8,528 nt of DNA from Gammaproteobacteria bacterium (GTDB taxonomy: Bacteria > Pseudomonadota > Gammaproteobacteria > GCA-001735895). The stretch covers positions 1 to 8,528 of the forward strand of contig JAPUFZ010000093.1 in assembly GCA_027293245.1 (NCBI GenBank). Direction: 5' to 3'. A program made the position numbers and the translations under genes. The notes under the pieces are model-generated. The model ran no database searches. It was not told where the DNA came from and saw only the letters and a program-made list of their open reading frames with translations. Shown here piece after piece: positions 1 through 5,620 of this stretch. How positions within the stretch are numbered: position 1 is the first letter of the stretch; the number at the start of each line of letters is the position of its first letter.

Positions 1-40
1 CTGCAATCGCAGCGATTTTCAAAAACTGTTTAGTTTTCAT
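1..40 (-). CDS. 5' end of a leftward gene for an exported protein, partial
   Basis: Only the first 13 codons are in the window. Read leftward from the ATG at 40 they give MKTKQFLKIAAIA. Two or three lysines followed by a hydrophobic run is how a Sec signal peptide or lipoprotein signal begins, so the product is probably exported. A Shine-Dalgarno GGAG lies at 54-51, ten bases before the ATG, which supports this start. The gene diverges from wrbA. Too little is visible to name a family. Confidence 0.55.
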   Translation of the reverse strand, partial: MKTKQFLKIAAIA

Positions 41-137
41 ATGTTCTTTTCTCCGAGAACTGTGTCGAATTGGATAGAATTTTGTGTGCCCGTGCCGGCA
101 GAAGACTACCTTGATCAACCTTGCAGGGCAAGTCCTA

Positions 138-239
138 ATGTGCAAAATATTGCTCTTTATACTAGCAGCATTTGGCTGGATCGCAGAAGTTATTGCCCAG
201 TCTCGTCTATATGGCAGCAAACTATTGCTCGCGGTATGA
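138..239 (+). CDS. doubtful 33-codon hydrophobic ORF
   Basis: An ATG at 138 opens a 33-residue frame (MCKILLFILAAFGWIAEVIA... ending LLLAV) that stops at the TGA at 237-239. The N-terminal half would form one membrane segment after a lysine. A GGG at 126-128 sits nine bases upstream, which is a weak ribosome binding site. The frame ends in the loop of the hairpin at 228-247. It could be a small membrane peptide or chance in intergenic DNA. I do not recognise it, and with only one sequence chance is more likely. Confidence 0.15.
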   Translation: MCKILLFILAAFGWIAEVIAQSRLYGSKLLLAV

Positions 240-247
240 ACCGCGAG
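228..247. repeat. 8-bp perfect inverted repeat (hairpin)
   Basis: CTCGCGGT at 228-235 and ACCGCGAG at 240-247 are exact reverse complements around the loop ATGA. The stem is GC-rich and would be stable as RNA. No run of T follows on either strand, so it is not a typical intrinsic terminator. It lies between the leftward partial gene and wrbA. It may be an operator, an mRNA leader structure, or the end of a transcript from a lost gene. Confidence 0.5.
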
Positions 248-276
248 ATCGAATTCTAACCATTGAAGAAGCGCTA

Positions 277-303
277 TTGATTATAATCAGTCATTATAGT
301 CAA
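277..303. promoter_or_regulatory. FNR/ANR-like palindrome upstream of wrbA
   Basis: Bases 277-290 read TTGAT-TATA-ATCAG, matching the FNR/ANR/CRP-family consensus TTGAT-N4-ATCAA at nine of ten fixed positions. This sits inside a larger near-palindrome: TTGATTATAAT at 277-287 faces ATTATAGTCAA at 293-303 across five bases, with one mismatched pair. Two -10-like hexamers overlap it, TATAAT at 282-287 and TATAGT at 295-300, but neither has a good -35 at 16-18 bp. A regulator bound here would therefore probably repress a promoter at this spot. The site ends 30 bases before the wrbA start. Confidence 0.4.
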
Positions 304-333
304 GTCTACTTAAGCAAACTCCGGAACTACAAA

Positions 334-921
334 TTGCAAAAAATTTTAATCGTTTACTATAGCCGGCATGGTAGTACGGCCAGCATGGCGCAACAAATCG
401 GCCTGGGAGTGGACTCCGACCCTGCCTGTGAATCAGTCATTCGCTGCCTTCCCGGGGTTTCGGCAAACACTGAACAAACCCAGGCACTGGTTCCTGATGC
501 CGGTGTCCCATTTGCCGATACCCGCGACCTTGAGGACTGTAACGCCTTGATCATTGGCAGTCCTGGCTATTTTGGCAATATGGCAGCACCGCTAAAATAC
601 TTCCTCGACCAAACCAGTCAATACTGGCTTTCCGGTGCCCTGATTGGAAAACCTGCCGGGGTTTTTACATCCACTTCGAGCCTGCACGGCGGACAGGAAT
701 CCGTATTGCTCAGTATGATGCTACCGTTGCTGCATCATGGCATGCTGATTACCGGCATACCCTACTCGGAAAGCGCTCTGAATCAAACCACTACGGGTGC
801 CACCCCATACGGACCCAGCCATTTGGCCGGTCAACAAGGCAACCCCTTGAGTAAGGAAGAAATTTCAGCCTGCCAGTCCCTGGGGAAACGCATCGCCCTG
901 TTAAGTAATCAACTCGGTTAG
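334..921 (+). CDS. wrbA: WrbA-type NAD(P)H:quinone oxidoreductase (flavodoxin fold)
   Basis: The product is a cytoplasmic FMN enzyme that reduces quinones by two electrons with NAD(P)H, generally seen as protection against redox cycling. The 195-residue protein starts MQKILIVYYS. It shows the FMN phosphate loop SRHGST at about 10-15, the family stretch GSPGYFGNMAAPLKYFLD, the flavin-contact segment FTSTSSLHGGQE, and a WrbA-type GATPYGPSHLAG near the C-terminus. I chose the TTG at 334 because it gives the usual WrbA N-terminus and length, with a modest GGA at 323-325 eight bases upstream. The frame is open back to an ATG at 172, but that would add 54 residues unlike the family. The DUF2069 gene follows after five bases, so the two are probably co-transcribed. 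An FNR-like palindrome lies just upstream. Confidence 0.9.
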   Translation: MQKILIVYYSRHGSTASMAQQIGLGVDSDPACESVIRCLPGVSANTEQTQALVPDAGVPFADTRDLEDCNALIIGSPGYFGNMAAPLKYFLDQTSQYWLSGALIGKPAGVFTSTSSLHGGQESVLLSMMLPLLHHGMLITGIPYSESALNQTTTGATPYGPSHLAGQQGNPLSKEEISACQSLGKRIALLSNQLG

Positions 922-926
922 CGCTT

Positions 927-1262
927 ATGACCCATCCATTACAACTGGTTTGCTTAACCAGCCTTATTGGCCTGTTGTTTTGTCAGCTCAGTCTTTTATT
1001 ATCGATGCAAGGCTCTTTCGGTTTTTATTGGGCTCTTATTTTAGCGCTACCATTGCTGTTGCCGATGAAAGGATTAATTGTAAATCGGCTCTACACCTAC
1101 AAGTGGGTCGGTTTTTTGGCTTTATTTTATTTCTGTGTGGGGATTAGCGAACTGTTTTCGAATCCGGCCCTGCAACTCTATGCTTATTTGACGACGATAC
1201 TGAGCATCGTGCTATTCATTGCCAGTATATATTACACCAGGTATCTGCGCCTGAAATCATGA
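927..1262 (+). CDS. DUF2069 family inner-membrane protein
   Basis: A 111-residue, very hydrophobic protein with about four membrane segments: roughly residues 7-27, 32-46, 59-75 and 83-103. The loop LPMKGLIVNRLYTYKWVGFL, followed by YFCVGISELF, is the pattern I associate with DUF2069 (COG3308). Members are short inner-membrane proteins of proteobacteria with no known activity, often near wrbA and hda. It starts five bases after wrbA stops, with no strong Shine-Dalgarno, so translation may be coupled to wrbA. Its last six bases overlap the end of the convergent hda. The family call is from memory of the pattern, and the function is unknown. Confidence 0.8.
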   Translation: MTHPLQLVCLTSLIGLLFCQLSLLLSMQGSFGFYWALILALPLLLPMKGLIVNRLYTYKWVGFLALFYFCVGISELFSNPALQLYAYLTTILSIVLFIASIYYTRYLRLKS

Positions 1263-1955
1263 CTTGATCAGAGCCTGTTTAATCATCGGCACAGAGATTT
1301 TCTTCTGGGCGGTTAATGAGGCTGCATCCAGAATGCGTAAAATTTTGATCTGTTCGGAAAGGCGTCGTGAATAATGGGTTAAAAGATAGGCAATGACTTC
1401 CTTTGACAAATTGATGCCCAGCAAGCAAGCGCGAAACCGGATAATATCGCCGATGCCGGACTCTTCGGTAGTTTGCAGTTGCAGCAACAGTCCCCAGCTT
1501 AGTCTGGACTTAAAATCGGCAAGCCGGCAATCCAGGTCCTGTGGCTTGTCCGACAAACTATAAATAAACTGCAATTCGCCGTCCCTGCTGCTGTTAATAA
1601 TTTGGTAGAACCGTTCTTCCCATTCCCGGCAACCACAAACGGCATCAAGATTATCGACGGCGAGAACCCGGTGGGTCGACAAATCCTGGAAAATAGCGGG
1701 GTCGCAACCTAGCAACTCCAGCCCATCGTAAAGTTGAAAGCTAATCGCCTGTTGGCGGGCGAAATGGGCGCAGGCATTGAGCAAATGGGTTTTCCCGCTA
1801 TCTGCGCCTCCCCAAAGGCCAATCATCGATTCACCCTCACATCGCATCAGTGAACTCAGGCTTTCGATGACAAAATCACCTTGCGTAGAAAAATAGTTTT
1901 CGAAACTAAATTGCCTGTCAAATGCCAGCGGCAGTGCAATTTGTGCCGTTTTAAT
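1257..1955 (-). CDS. hda: Hda, DnaA regulatory inactivator (AAA+ protein), probable AUU start
   Basis: Hda binds the DNA-loaded sliding clamp and stimulates ATP hydrolysis by DnaA, which prevents re-initiation (RIDA). Taken from the ATT at 1955 the protein has 232 residues, close to the 233 of E. coli. A clamp-binding motif QIALPL is at 5-10. A full Walker A, GGADSGKT, is at 49-56, whereas E. coli Hda has a degenerate GAGRSH version. Walker B is VLAVDN, and the likely arginine finger is R151 in SRLSWG, matching R153 of E. coli. The C-terminal helices end in ASLTAQKKISVPMIKQAL. By hand alignment the sensor-2 position holds serine (RRLSEQIK), which is a tentative reading. The only ordinary start in the region is an ATG at 1982, which adds nine residues and has no ribosome binding site. 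The gene follows the DUF2066 gene and overlaps the convergent DUF2069 gene by 6 bp. Confidence 0.9.
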   Translation of the reverse strand: MKTAQIALPLAFDRQFSFENYFSTQGDFVIESLSSLMRCEGESMIGLWGGADSGKTHLLNACAHFARQQAISFQLYDGLELLGCDPAIFQDLSTHRVLAVDNLDAVCGCREWEERFYQIINSSRDGELQFIYSLSDKPQDLDCRLADFKSRLSWGLLLQLQTTEESGIGDIIRFRACLLGINLSKEVIAYLLTHYSRRLSEQIKILRILDAASLTAQKKISVPMIKQALIKS

Positions 1956-3051
1956 TGGAAGCCTCCCGATTAATGTATGCATAGTTGAGAATTACGCGGC
2001 TATCGTCCCGAGTATTAATCTGCGGCAATTCCAACTGTTCGAGCACCTCCCCCAATTCAATCAAACGCTGAAAATCTTCACTACTATTACGTAGTTTAAT
2101 GATGAAAGTCACTTCATGCGCCGATACCAACGACACTCGAACCGAGTCCACTACAGACATGGATTCGAGGTATTTTTGCACTGAAATCAAGTTTTTAAAT
2201 TCGGTCAGCGATGAAACGCTTAGATACAGGCTCTCTTCGACACGCCGATGGTCTTCCAGGGCATACTCCAGTGCCAGAACTCGCGCCAGATGTTTAATCC
2301 CCTGATCAACCACATTTTGCCTGGAAGAATCCTTGTATTCCCATTTAAAAATTTGATCTTCAAAGCGAACCTCCCAGTCTCCATTCCAGCCTTCTCCACT
2401 GCGTCCGATTATTTGCCCGATGACTAATGCATCCGGGGCATATCGATCCGCCATGATTTCGATAGCTTCATATTGGCGCGAGACGATGTCAGCGATGTTT
2501 ATCAGCATTATATCTTCCAGATCCATTAATGGAAACAGCACGGGGAGACCCAGTTTGACTGCCGCTTGGTCGATCAAAGCCACCATTTCAGGGGTCGTAT
2601 CTCCAGACACCAGTTGAATGGTTTCATTCACATCGTAGCTAATGATAAGCAGGCTACCCGGGCGCTCACGCCCCCAGATAGGAAAGTCATTTTCCCGCAA
2701 CAGTCCTTCAATTAACTGCTGATTAAAATCTATTTTCAGGAAAAGCTGGCCCGAATCAAAACCTTCGGCATCCTCATCTATACGATTGATATATCTGAAC
2801 TGTTTGACATAACGTGCGCTGCTCTGCATCGGCCGCTTGAAAGCCGGACTGCGTAAGGCATCGTCAGATCCGCTCACTTTGATCACAACCAGTTTAAAAG
2901 CTTCTCTGAAAGCCCCCAGGCGTAAGCTTGTGGTCTGGTCCGCTACCGGCAATTCGATGCTATAAAGCTCCTCCACAACCACCGCCTGCAACGGTTGTAA
3001 AGTAGACATGCCGATTAACAGTACCAGCATGCAAATCAATTTATGTTTCAT
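1951..3051 (-). CDS. DUF2066 family exported protein
   Basis: A 366-residue protein with a clear Sec signal peptide: MKHK, then a hydrophobic stretch of about 12 residues, with likely cleavage after LQA at residue 23. The mature N-terminus, VEELYSIELPVADQTTSLR, and the following AFREAFKLVVIKVSGSDDAL with RYVKQFRYI form the recognisable DUF2066 domain. The C-terminal half has alternating strands and helices and no catalytic motif I recognise. It is predicted to be periplasmic, and its function is unknown. GGA at about 3059-3061 provides a modest ribosome binding site for the ATG at 3051. The gene diverges from purM and is directly upstream of hda, with which it overlaps by a base or more. From memory, many relatives carry a PerM/AI-2E permease gene in this neighbourhood; none is here. 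Confidence 0.8.
   Translation of the reverse strand: MKHKLICMLVLLIGMSTLQPLQAVVVEELYSIELPVADQTTSLRLGAFREAFKLVVIKVSGSDDALRSPAFKRPMQSSARYVKQFRYINRIDEDAEGFDSGQLFLKIDFNQQLIEGLLRENDFPIWGRERPGSLLIISYDVNETIQLVSGDTTPEMVALIDQAAVKLGLPVLFPLMDLEDIMLINIADIVSRQYEAIEIMADRYAPDALVIGQIIGRSGEGWNGDWEVRFEDQIFKWEYKDSSRQNVVDQGIKHLARVLALEYALEDHRRVEESLYLSVSSLTEFKNLISVQKYLESMSVVDSVRVSLVSAHEVTFIIKLRNSSEDFQRLIELGEVLEQLELPQINTRDDSRVILNYAYINREASN
1953..1967 (-). promoter_or_regulatory. Strong ribosome binding site and apparent AUU start of hda
   Basis: On the minus strand GGGAGG occupies 1967-1962. Six bases later comes ATT at 1955-1953, whose last T is also the first base of the DUF2066 stop codon (ATTAA). No ATG, GTG or TTG lies at a workable distance in the hda frame. 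The arrangement matches the one-base start/stop overlaps used for translational coupling, but with AUU, a rare start known from infC and pcnB of E. coli. Confidence 0.6.
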
Positions 3052-3101
3052 AAATTTTCCAGTTTAGCTCTGATGCGAACAGACATACCAAAGATTCATG
3101 T

Positions 3102-3130
3102 CGGACATTTACATTCAAGGCGTGTAAAAT
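3102..3130 (+). promoter_or_regulatory. Probable sigma-70 promoter of purM-purN
   Basis: The -35 element is CGGACA at 3102-3107 (four of six), followed by a 17-bp spacer and a -10 element TAAAAT at 3125-3130 (five of six). Transcription would start near 3137, giving a leader of about 28 bases. An 11-bp palindrome, ATGTC-G-GACAT at 3098-3108, covers the -35 element, and GTGT/ACAC arms at 3122-3125 and 3132-3135 flank the -10. Either could be an operator. Nothing resembles an E. coli PurR box. Confidence 0.5.
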
Positions 3131-3164
3131 AACACACCCGAAAAAATTCCTGAACCTGCAAAAC

Positions 3165-4202
3165 ATGAATTCTGAAGCATCCCTCAGTTATCGTGACTCG
3201 GGCGTCGATATAGGCGCTGGTAATGAACTGGTCGAACGTATCAAACCTGCTATCAAAGCAACCCATCGACCAGGCTGCGTCGGTAGCATCGGTGGGTTTG
3301 GTGGATTGTTCGAATTACCGTTGGATCGATACCGCAATCCCTTACTGGTGTCCGGCACTGATGGTGTTGGCACCAAGCTGAAACTTGCGATCGAGATTGG
3401 TAAATTCGATAGCATCGGAATTGACCTGGTCGCCATGTGCGCAAATGATATCGCGGTACTGGGCGCTGAGGCATTGTTTTTTCTCGATTACTACGCCACT
3501 GGTGCGCTCAGTATCGAGGTCGCCGAACAGGTGATTGGGGGCATCGCTGAGGGTTGCCTTCAGGCTGGTTGCGCCTTAATCGGTGGAGAGACCGCCGAAA
3601 TGCCAGGCCTTTACGCCCCCGGAGATTTCGACCTCGCCGGATTTTGTGTCGGTATCGTGGAAAAGGATCGAGTCATCGATGGTGAAGATGTCAAAGTCGG
3701 CAATAAATTAATCGCATTGGCTTCATCGGGCCCACATTCCAATGGTTATTCACTGATCCGAAAAATAATAGAAGTCTCCAACGCCGACCTCAGACAGGAT
3801 TGCGGTGGCCAGTCGCTGGTCGAGGCTTTAATTGAGCCGACTCGTATATATGTCAAAAATTTGCTCGCGCTCACCGCAGATGTACCGATACTGGCCATGG
3901 CTCACATAACCGGGGGCGGTCTGCTGGAGAATATTCCACGCGCACTTCCACAACACTGCGCTGCCAGTATCGATTGCTCAAGCTGGACCATGCCGGCTGT
4001 TTTCAACTGGCTGCAAAGCACGGGTAACCTGCCAACCAGTGAAATGTATCGCACTTTTAACTGTGGCGCAGGCATGGTTTTAGTGGTTGACCCGGCGGAT
4101 CAGTCCGACTGTCTGCAACGCCTGGGTGAACTTGGTGAAAAGGCCTGGGTAATGGGTGAAGTTACCGCCAGGGAAAATGGGCAGGCTATCGTCTTCGTAT
4201 GA
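3165..4202 (+). CDS. purM: Phosphoribosylformylglycinamidine cyclo-ligase (AIR synthetase)
   Basis: PurM closes the imidazole ring of purines: FGAM plus ATP gives AIR, ADP and phosphate, step five of de novo IMP synthesis, in the cytosol. The 345-residue length is the normal one. Visible family motifs are YRDSGVDI at 9-16, the ATP-site segment [10 protein letters not shown] at 63-72, GGETAEMPG at 140-148, [10 protein letters not shown] at 188-197 and [11 protein letters not shown] at 249-259. The ATG at 3165 gives the standard N-terminus, yet no Shine-Dalgarno is visible in the short AC-rich leader. The stop codon overlaps the purN start as ATGA, so the two are translated from one message. 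Confidence 0.97.
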   Translation: MNSEASLSYRDSGVDIGAGNELVERIKPAIKATHRPGCVGSIGGFGGLFELPLDRYRNPLLVSGTDGVGTKLKLAIEIGKFDSIGIDLVAMCANDIAVLGAEALFFLDYYATGALSIEVAEQVIGGIAEGCLQAGCALIGGETAEMPGLYAPGDFDLAGFCVGIVEKDRVIDGEDVKVGNKLIALASSGPHSNGYSLIRKIIEVSNADLRQDCGGQSLVEALIEPTRIYVKNLLALTADVPILAMAHITGGGLLENIPRALPQHCAASIDCSSWTMPAVFNWLQSTGNLPTSEMYRTFNCGAGMVLVVDPADQSDCLQRLGELGEKAWVMGEVTARENGQAIVFV

Positions 4203-4846
4203 CCAGTACCACAATCGTCGTATTGATTTCGGGTAACGGCAGTAATTTACAATCAATCATCGATGCGATCGAGTCAAAACAATTAGATGCGCGCCTGGCG
4301 GCCGTCATTTCTAATAATCCTGATGCCTATGGATTAACCAGGGCGAAAAATCATGGCGTCGAAACGCATCTGATCGACCACCGCCAGTATGCCTCACGCG
4401 AGGCCTTTGACGAGGGGTTACTCGACTGTATACAGAAATACGATCCGGATTACATAGTCCTGGCCGGATTCATGCGCATTCTCAGTTCAGCTTTCATCCA
4501 GGCGAATCAAAATAAAATACTCAATATCCATCCATCTCTATTGCCCCATTACAAGGGACTGGATACGCATCGGCGGGTGCTGGAAAATAGAGAACCCGAA
4601 CACGGTGTCAGTATTCACCTGGTCACGCCTGAGCTCGACGATGGGCCAGTCCTGATGCAAGGTCGTTACGCGATCAAAGCCGATGACACCCTGTCTGATA
4701 TACAGTACAGAGGCCATGTTCTGGAACACCAAATGTACCCGCAACTATTACAATATTTAAGCCAGCAAAGATTACAGATAAACAATCAATCAATCAGCTT
4801 CGACCACCAGCCACTACACCAACCAATTGAATTCACAAACAACTAA
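4199..4846 (+). CDS. purN: Phosphoribosylglycinamide formyltransferase (GART)
   Basis: PurN transfers a formyl group from 10-formyltetrahydrofolate to GAR, giving FGAR, step three of de novo IMP synthesis. The N-terminal phosphate-binding loop is ISGNGSNLQ at 10-18. The catalytic triad is complete: N109 and H111 in NIHPSLLP, and D147 in ELDDGP, equivalent to N106, H108 and D144 of E. coli. The tail from about residue 195 is polar and rich in Q, N and H, and probably not conserved. It starts within the purM stop codon (ATGA) and so is probably translationally coupled. Downstream lies a hairpin-rich intergenic region shared with a convergent gene. Confidence 0.97.
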   Translation: MTSTTIVVLISGNGSNLQSIIDAIESKQLDARLAAVISNNPDAYGLTRAKNHGVETHLIDHRQYASREAFDEGLLDCIQKYDPDYIVLAGFMRILSSAFIQANQNKILNIHPSLLPHYKGLDTHRRVLENREPEHGVSIHLVTPELDDGPVLMQGRYAIKADDTLSDIQYRGHVLEHQMYPQLLQYLSQQRLQINNQSISFDHQPLHQPIEFTNN

Positions 4847-4866
4847 CAACCCACCGCCCTTAGTTG
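4840..4866. repeat. 7-bp inverted repeat spanning the purN stop codon
   Basis: CAACTAA at 4840-4846 and TTAGTTG at 4860-4866 are exact reverse complements around a 13-base C-rich loop. The left arm contains the purN stop codon. The stem is AT-rich and lacks a T-run, so on its own it is a poor terminator. It could protect the 3' end of the message or be chance. Confidence 0.3.
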
Positions 4867-4881
4867 CCGAGGTTTCGGAAT

Positions 4882-4991
4882 CCGGGTGTTGATCCAGGAC
4901 CGTGGATTTCAGGGATGAAACGGTCCGGCGCCCCGGCCTCGAGCGTACACGGATGTATTCACAGCGTGTTTTTGAAAGCCCCTCTGAGGCC
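4882..4991 (+). ncRNA. Two-hairpin GGA-loop element (candidate structured RNA or dispersed repeat)
   Basis: Hairpin 1 pairs GGACCGT (4897-4903) with ACGGTCC (4920-4926). Its tip, TTTCA-GGGA-TGAAA at 4907-4920, has a GGA-containing tetraloop, and CCGGG/CCCGG arms (4882-4886, 4932-4936) can close it. Hairpin 2 has the tip TACA-CGGA-TGTA at 4946-4957, with ACACG (4947-4951) able to pair alternatively with CGTGT (4965-4969). An outer stem GGCCTC (4935-4940) with GAGGCC (4986-4991) encloses it. A T-run at 4969-4973 follows hairpin 2. Bases 4945-4956 match the CsrA SELEX consensus RUACARGGAUGU at 11 of 12 positions. The layout resembles the TwoAYGGAY RNA motif, and similar GGA-loop repeats are, as I recall, frequent between gammaproteobacterial genes. 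It lies between convergent genes and may also help end transcription. Confidence 0.5.
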
Positions 4992-5046
4992 ATAGCTACT
5001 CTGAAATTAGTTTGAGCACTAAGTAAGACAGAATGTTAGTGGGAAA

Positions 5047-5505
5047 TTAGAGGCGGGTGTAGCCCTGTTCTTTTTCCAGGCGCCGAATTTCGATTGGCGC
5101 CAAAGGCACCTGTTCGATAAAATTTGGCAGTTCGCTCTGATCTATTTCCAGAGTACGCATCATGGTTTGGCAGGCCTTGATATCGATTATGTTTTCCTGG
5201 TCCAGCCGCCTTGCTTTATCCACAATCGACATATTGGCGGCATAGTTATCTTTCTGAAACAGGCGTAGTTCGTTGCCGTGCAATATGATAGCAATACGAC
5301 CATGTTGGTCGAGATCAAATAGTTCTCTCAGGCTCTCGGCACGATCCAGAATTACATCGAGCTGTTGTGCAGAATTGACGGTCACGTCAAATACATATCC
5401 CGGCGCCTGGGTCTCGAAATTTTCTTGCGGCTCAGCAAAGGCGGGTAACTGCAAGCATAAACATAACACTAGAATACAATACGACTTAATATTTCTCGAC
5501 TGCAA
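5047..5505 (-). CDS. DsrE-like exported protein with one mature cysteine
   Basis: From the TTG at 5505 the protein has 152 residues. It begins with a standard signal peptide, MQSRNIKSY then CILVLCLCLQ, with cleavage expected after PAFA (residue 24). The mature part follows the DsrE/DsrF-like pattern: YVFDVTVNSAQQLDVILDRA, then RIAIILHGNELRLF, a helix ending KARRLDQ, DIKACQTMM with the conserved cysteine (C112), and the ending EIRRLEKEQGYTRL. C112 is the only cysteine left after cleavage. DsrE proteins often bind or relay sulfur through this cysteine; a periplasmic version has no settled role. The frame is open to an ATG at 5541, but that start has no ribosome binding site and would bury the signal peptide. 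The gene follows pmbA in the same direction. Confidence 0.7.
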   Translation of the reverse strand: MQSRNIKSYCILVLCLCLQLPAFAEPQENFETQAPGYVFDVTVNSAQQLDVILDRAESLRELFDLDQHGRIAIILHGNELRLFQKDNYAANMSIVDKARRLDQENIIDIKACQTMMRTLEIDQSELPNFIEQVPLAPIEIRRLEKEQGYTRL

Positions 5506-5517
5506 CCCAGTCACCTT
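5503..5517 (-). promoter_or_regulatory. Ribosome binding site favouring a TTG start for the DsrE-like gene
   Basis: On the minus strand AAGGTGA at 5517-5511 is a long match to the anti-Shine-Dalgarno. Five bases later comes TTG at 5505-5503. The in-frame ATG at 5541 has no such signal. The TTG start also places the signal peptide at the N-terminus. Confidence 0.6.
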
Positions 5518-5598
5518 CCAAGCGAGTAATTGCCGTGACATTAAGACCAGAGACGATTAAATGCAAATCACCTACTTGTCGCAGTGTCTGATTTTCAG

Positions 5599-5619
5599 AA
5601 AACCGCTTCGTCATGAAGC
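5599..5619 (-). terminator. Weak terminator-like hairpin after pmbA
   Basis: Immediately after the pmbA stop, on the minus strand, GCTTC (5619-5615) pairs with GAAGC (5609-5605) around the loop ATGAC, followed by GG and TTTT. The stem is only five pairs plus a possible wobble and the T-run is short. At best it attenuates transcription into the DsrE-like gene. I see no convincing promoter in the rest of the gap up to 5541. Confidence 0.25.
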
Positions 5620-5620
5620 A

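Noticed and set aside
80..105. Sigma-54 promoter on the minus strand (CGGCACG...)
   Set aside because: The -24-like GG is present, but the GC of the -12 element is missing at the required distance.
111..118. TTGATCAA as a second FNR site
   Set aside because: The half-sites abut with no four-base spacer, so it does not have FNR geometry. An 8-bp palindrome is easily chance.
41..259. Rightward 72-codon frame from the ATG at 41
   Set aside because: Its start touches the leader and ribosome binding site of the leftward partial gene. The composition is not protein-like and no ribosome binding site is seen.
172..333. N-terminal extension of wrbA back to the ATG at 172
   Set aside because: The 54 extra residues do not resemble WrbA, and the flavodoxin fold begins at QKILIVYYS. 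The region also contains the hairpin and the FNR-like palindrome, which fit non-coding DNA.
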